Below the pieces are notes generated by a model. That model searched no databases and had not been told where the DNA came from. It worked only from the letters and a program-made list of their open reading frames with translations. 17,485 nucleotides of DNA from JBCBRD01 sp039819885 (lineage in GTDB: Bacteria; Pseudomonadota; Alphaproteobacteria; Rhizobiales; Hyphomicrobiaceae): contig JBCBRD010000053.1 in the NCBI GenBank assembly GCA_039819885.1, forward strand, positions 1 through 17,485, in the 5' to 3' direction. Both the position numbers and the translations under genes were made by a program. Numbering within the stretch: position 1 is the stretch's first letter; every line of letters begins with the position of its first letter. Below, piece by piece: positions 15,802 through 17,485 of the stretch.

Positions 15802-15999
15802 TGACTATTTTCGCTCACGGGTGCGGCGCACACGCCGGGCCGCAGTCGCGGCCTTGGAGCGTTTCGACCTGAGTCTGAAACGCTCTAAGACGGCTCTATG
15901 AGATCGCGCTTCATATCTGTTGCTGGCTCTGAGGACGGTGGAACCGATGATGCCCCCTGACTGCGGACACACTTTCGCTGTTGAACTGACCGCTCGGGA
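15774..15999. other. Intergenic region between convergent genes
   Basis: Besides the two palindromes described, this 226-bp gap contains no ORF with a coding look, no RNA gene and no recognisable attachment site. A GC-rich stretch (15820-15855) between the palindromes has imperfect self-complementarity. The flanking genes converge here, so no promoter is required. Confidence 0.6.
15857..15885. repeat. Perfect 9-bp inverted repeat (REP-like palindrome)
   Basis: GAGCGTTTC (15857-15865) and GAAACGCTC (15877-15885) form a perfect stem with an 11-base loop. No T-run follows, which argues against an intrinsic terminator. Palindromes with a GAGCGTTTC core are frequent between genes in alphaproteobacterial genomes, to my knowledge; whether this one is repeated cannot be told from one window. 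Confidence 0.6.
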
Positions 16000-17485
16000 T
16001 TAAGGTTTTGAGTTCCAGTCGTTGGCAGTTTGGATGCGGTATGCATCCAATGTGTCGAGGTTCACGTTGTCGATAATGAAGTCATACGAGCCGTCGAGTG
16101 CGCCGCCGAAGTCGTTGAAGTCGGACTTCAAAGTGAGGTTGGTCGCGCCCCCGGTGAAGTGGTAGACCGTGTAGCCCTTCCCATTGGGCACATTGGTCAA
16201 CTCTTGAATGTCCCAAGTCTGGTCGGCGGCATCACCGCGGAAAAGCACGTTGAACCCGGTCAACTTTCCACGCCGGAAACGTAGTGTCGTGCCCGGATAC
16301 GTCGATCGAATAGTGCCTGTGGAATTTAGAACGGCGGATATGCCATCCATCTCGATCACCTGATCTGCGCGGTCGGCTGTGAAAAGGGTCGCGCCCGGAA
16401 TGGCTGGTCGATTCAGGAACGAAGCGTTCCCCTCAAGCCCTCTGAAAACCGTACGATCTGCGAGCGTTTTTACGCCTGTTTTGAACTGGCGGGCACTCAC
16501 GTTCGTCAGCGACATCAGTTTGGTATTCGCTCCGGAAAACGGAACACCGCACCCGAATGCCTCGCACTCCTCGATCTCCACATTATCGATCTCTACTGAA
16601 CCATCGGTATGGAAGTAAAAACCAATTGAACCCGCGCCGCCGTCCATCCATGGCGCCAGTCGCGCCTCACCGCCCGAAACGAAAGCGGCGTAGGCTGTTG
16701 AGTTGATGTAGCTTGGGGCGCCACTGTCTAAATTGACTTGGCGCAGCTTGAATGTGTCTGTTGCCACGTTGGTGACGAGGAACGTCCGATTGTTCACTTC
16801 CGTCATACCCGAGACACCGCTGATGACGATGAACTCGTTGTTCGCGAAGCCGTGCCCAGGTGCTGTGACTTCGGCTTGAGAGGCCTGGGATATGGCTGTG
16901 ATGGCAACCGCCGGAAGGCGCGATTGATAAGTCTGGCGCGCCGTGCACCGCTTTAAGCGATACCAGATGTCGGTTTCTGGAGCGCCGTCCCCGGCGTTTG
17001 CTGTATCAAAGCCGATGTAAGTGGTGCCGGAACTGCCATTGCCATACCACCCGTCGGCCAAGTGATCTTCGACCTCGCAATAGGCGCGCATGAACAGGTT
17101 ATGGGTGTTACCATCGGATGTTCGGCAACCACGTGCCTTGTTGTAGCGACCAAGGCAAATCGCTCCATACGAACAGTGGTTGCGGCGGGCGTGGATGTTT
17201 TCGACTTCGGCGTATGGTGTGGCGTAAAACCAAAGCCCAGCCTTTCGAGTGGTCGCTTCATATGTCTTGGCATCCGTCGTCGGGTTTGTTGACCCAGGCG
17301 GATGGACATAGATCGTAGTTGCAGATTGGTTCGATGGGCTTAGCACATGGAATGTGCCGGGTGTTGCATCGCAGGCGGCTACTGATGCGACGTGGGTCAT
17401 GCGTTCGTCATCGACCCAGAGGCCCGGCCATTCGGCCGCGCGTATATCGGTTTCGACCGTATGTGCGATTTCATAGACGTTCGCA
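16000..17485 (-). CDS. Beta-helix-like protein with an FCCH-like module, 5' partial
   Basis: The frame is open to the window edge, so the gene starts outside; the ATG at 17400 is probably internal, as 28 further in-frame codons precede it (YEIAHTVETDIRAAEWPGLW). 494 residues are visible. Numbered from that ATG, residues 45-160 and 250-460 are rich in short beta strands with repeated turns (AEVENIHARRNHCSYGAICLG, GSVEIDNVEIEECEAFGCG), suggesting a right-handed parallel beta-helix. Between them, residues 166-244 look like a separate small beta-barrel module. Seven cysteines are scattered (75, 82, 92, 108, 152, 279, 284). The function is unknown. Beta-helix proteins beside polysaccharide genes are often lyases or depolymerases, while this module also occurs in phage tail proteins; either origin is possible. 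No catalytic residues can be assigned. It converges on the polysaccharide operon and may be unrelated to it. Confidence 0.75.
   Translation of the reverse strand, partial: ANVYEIAHTVETDIRAAEWPGLWVDDERMTHVASVAACDATPGTFHVLSPSNQSATTIYVHPPGSTNPTTDAKTYEATTRKAGLWFYATPYAEVENIHARRNHCSYGAICLGRYNKARGCRTSDGNTHNLFMRAYCEVEDHLADGWYGNGSSGTTYIGFDTANAGDGAPETDIWYRLKRCTARQTYQSRLPAVAITAISQASQAEVTAPGHGFANNEFIVISGVSGMTEVNNRTFLVTNVATDTFKLRQVNLDSGAPSYINSTAYAAFVSGGEARLAPWMDGGAGSIGFYFHTDGSVEIDNVEIEECEAFGCGVPFSGANTKLMSLTNVSARQFKTGVKTLADRTVFRGLEGNASFLNRPAIPGATLFTADRADQVIEMDGISAVLNSTGTIRSTYPGTTLRFRRGKLTGFNVLFRGDAADQTWDIQELTNVPNGKGYTVYHFTGGATNLTLKSDFNDFGGALDGSYDFIIDNVNLDTLDAYRIQTANDWNSKP
16669..16905 (-). other. FCCH-like small beta-barrel module within the beta-helix protein
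   Basis: About 79 residues starting AITAISQASQAEVTAPGHGF and containing EFIVISGVSGMTEVNNRTF, then TDTFKL and ending YAAFVSGG. From memory this pattern (VTAPGHG, I-SGV-GMTE-N-R-F, T-F-L, Y--Y-SGG) matches the module annotated as E1-FCCH-like in phage tail and secreted bacterial proteins. A binding or structural role is likely; a link to ubiquitin chemistry is not implied. Confidence 0.6.

Noticed and set aside
1..17485. Mobile elements, CRISPR arrays, tRNA or rRNA genes
   Set aside because: No transposase or integrase motifs, no regularly spaced direct repeats and no RNA gene signatures were found.
16000..17485. True ubiquitin-activating enzyme, suggested by the FCCH-like module
   Set aside because: Only the small barrel is similar; no adenylation domain or catalytic cysteine context is present.

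Overview
The window looks like a chromosomal exopolysaccharide or capsule biosynthesis locus of an alphaproteobacterium. The class assignment is an inference from the moderately high GC, the style of the Wzc/ExoP-like and ExoY-like proteins, and palindromes of the type common in intergenic DNA of that class. No rRNA, tRNA, CRISPR array, transposase or integrase gene was seen. Coding density is high; the largest gap is 226 bp.

Layout. Left edge (1-1038, +): the 3' part of a polyprenyl-phosphate sugar-1-phosphate transferase, which loads the first sugar on the lipid carrier. It converges, 20 bp apart, on a two-gene minus-strand unit (4848 to 1059): a Wzz-domain/BY-kinase fusion that would control chain length and export, overlapping by 8 bp a membrane-anchored helical-repeat protein with a C-terminal carbohydrate-binding-like domain. 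A roughly 110-bp divergent control region (4849-4960) separates this unit from a long plus-strand operon (4961-15773). In order, that operon encodes an O-antigen ligase/polymerase family protein, a second member of the same superfamily, a Wzx-type flippase, a third unrelated Wzy-like membrane protein, an FkbM methyltransferase, a class I SAM methyltransferase, a GT4 glycosyltransferase, a NodB-type deacetylase without signal peptide, and a second GT4 glycosyltransferase. From 11793 on, the genes overlap by 1 to 4 nt and are probably translationally coupled. The operon ends in a terminator-like hairpin and a second palindrome (15773-15885). At the right edge, on the opposite strand, lies the 3' part of a beta-helix-like protein carrying an FCCH-like small beta-barrel module, possibly a polysaccharide-active or phage-tail-related protein.

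Working model (inference): the priming transferase and two glycosyltransferases build a lipid-linked repeat unit; the deacetylase and two methyltransferases decorate it in the cytoplasm; the flippase moves it across the inner membrane; one or more of the three polymerase/ligase-like proteins polymerises or transfers it; and the BY-kinase with its TPR-like partner controls length and export. No outer-membrane Wza-type exporter is visible here, so the cluster probably continues to the left.

Several starts appear non-standard: two glycosyltransferases seem to start at TTG inside a TTGA overlap, the BY-kinase has only TTG or GTG available, and the flippase reading frame implies a CTG or ATT start.
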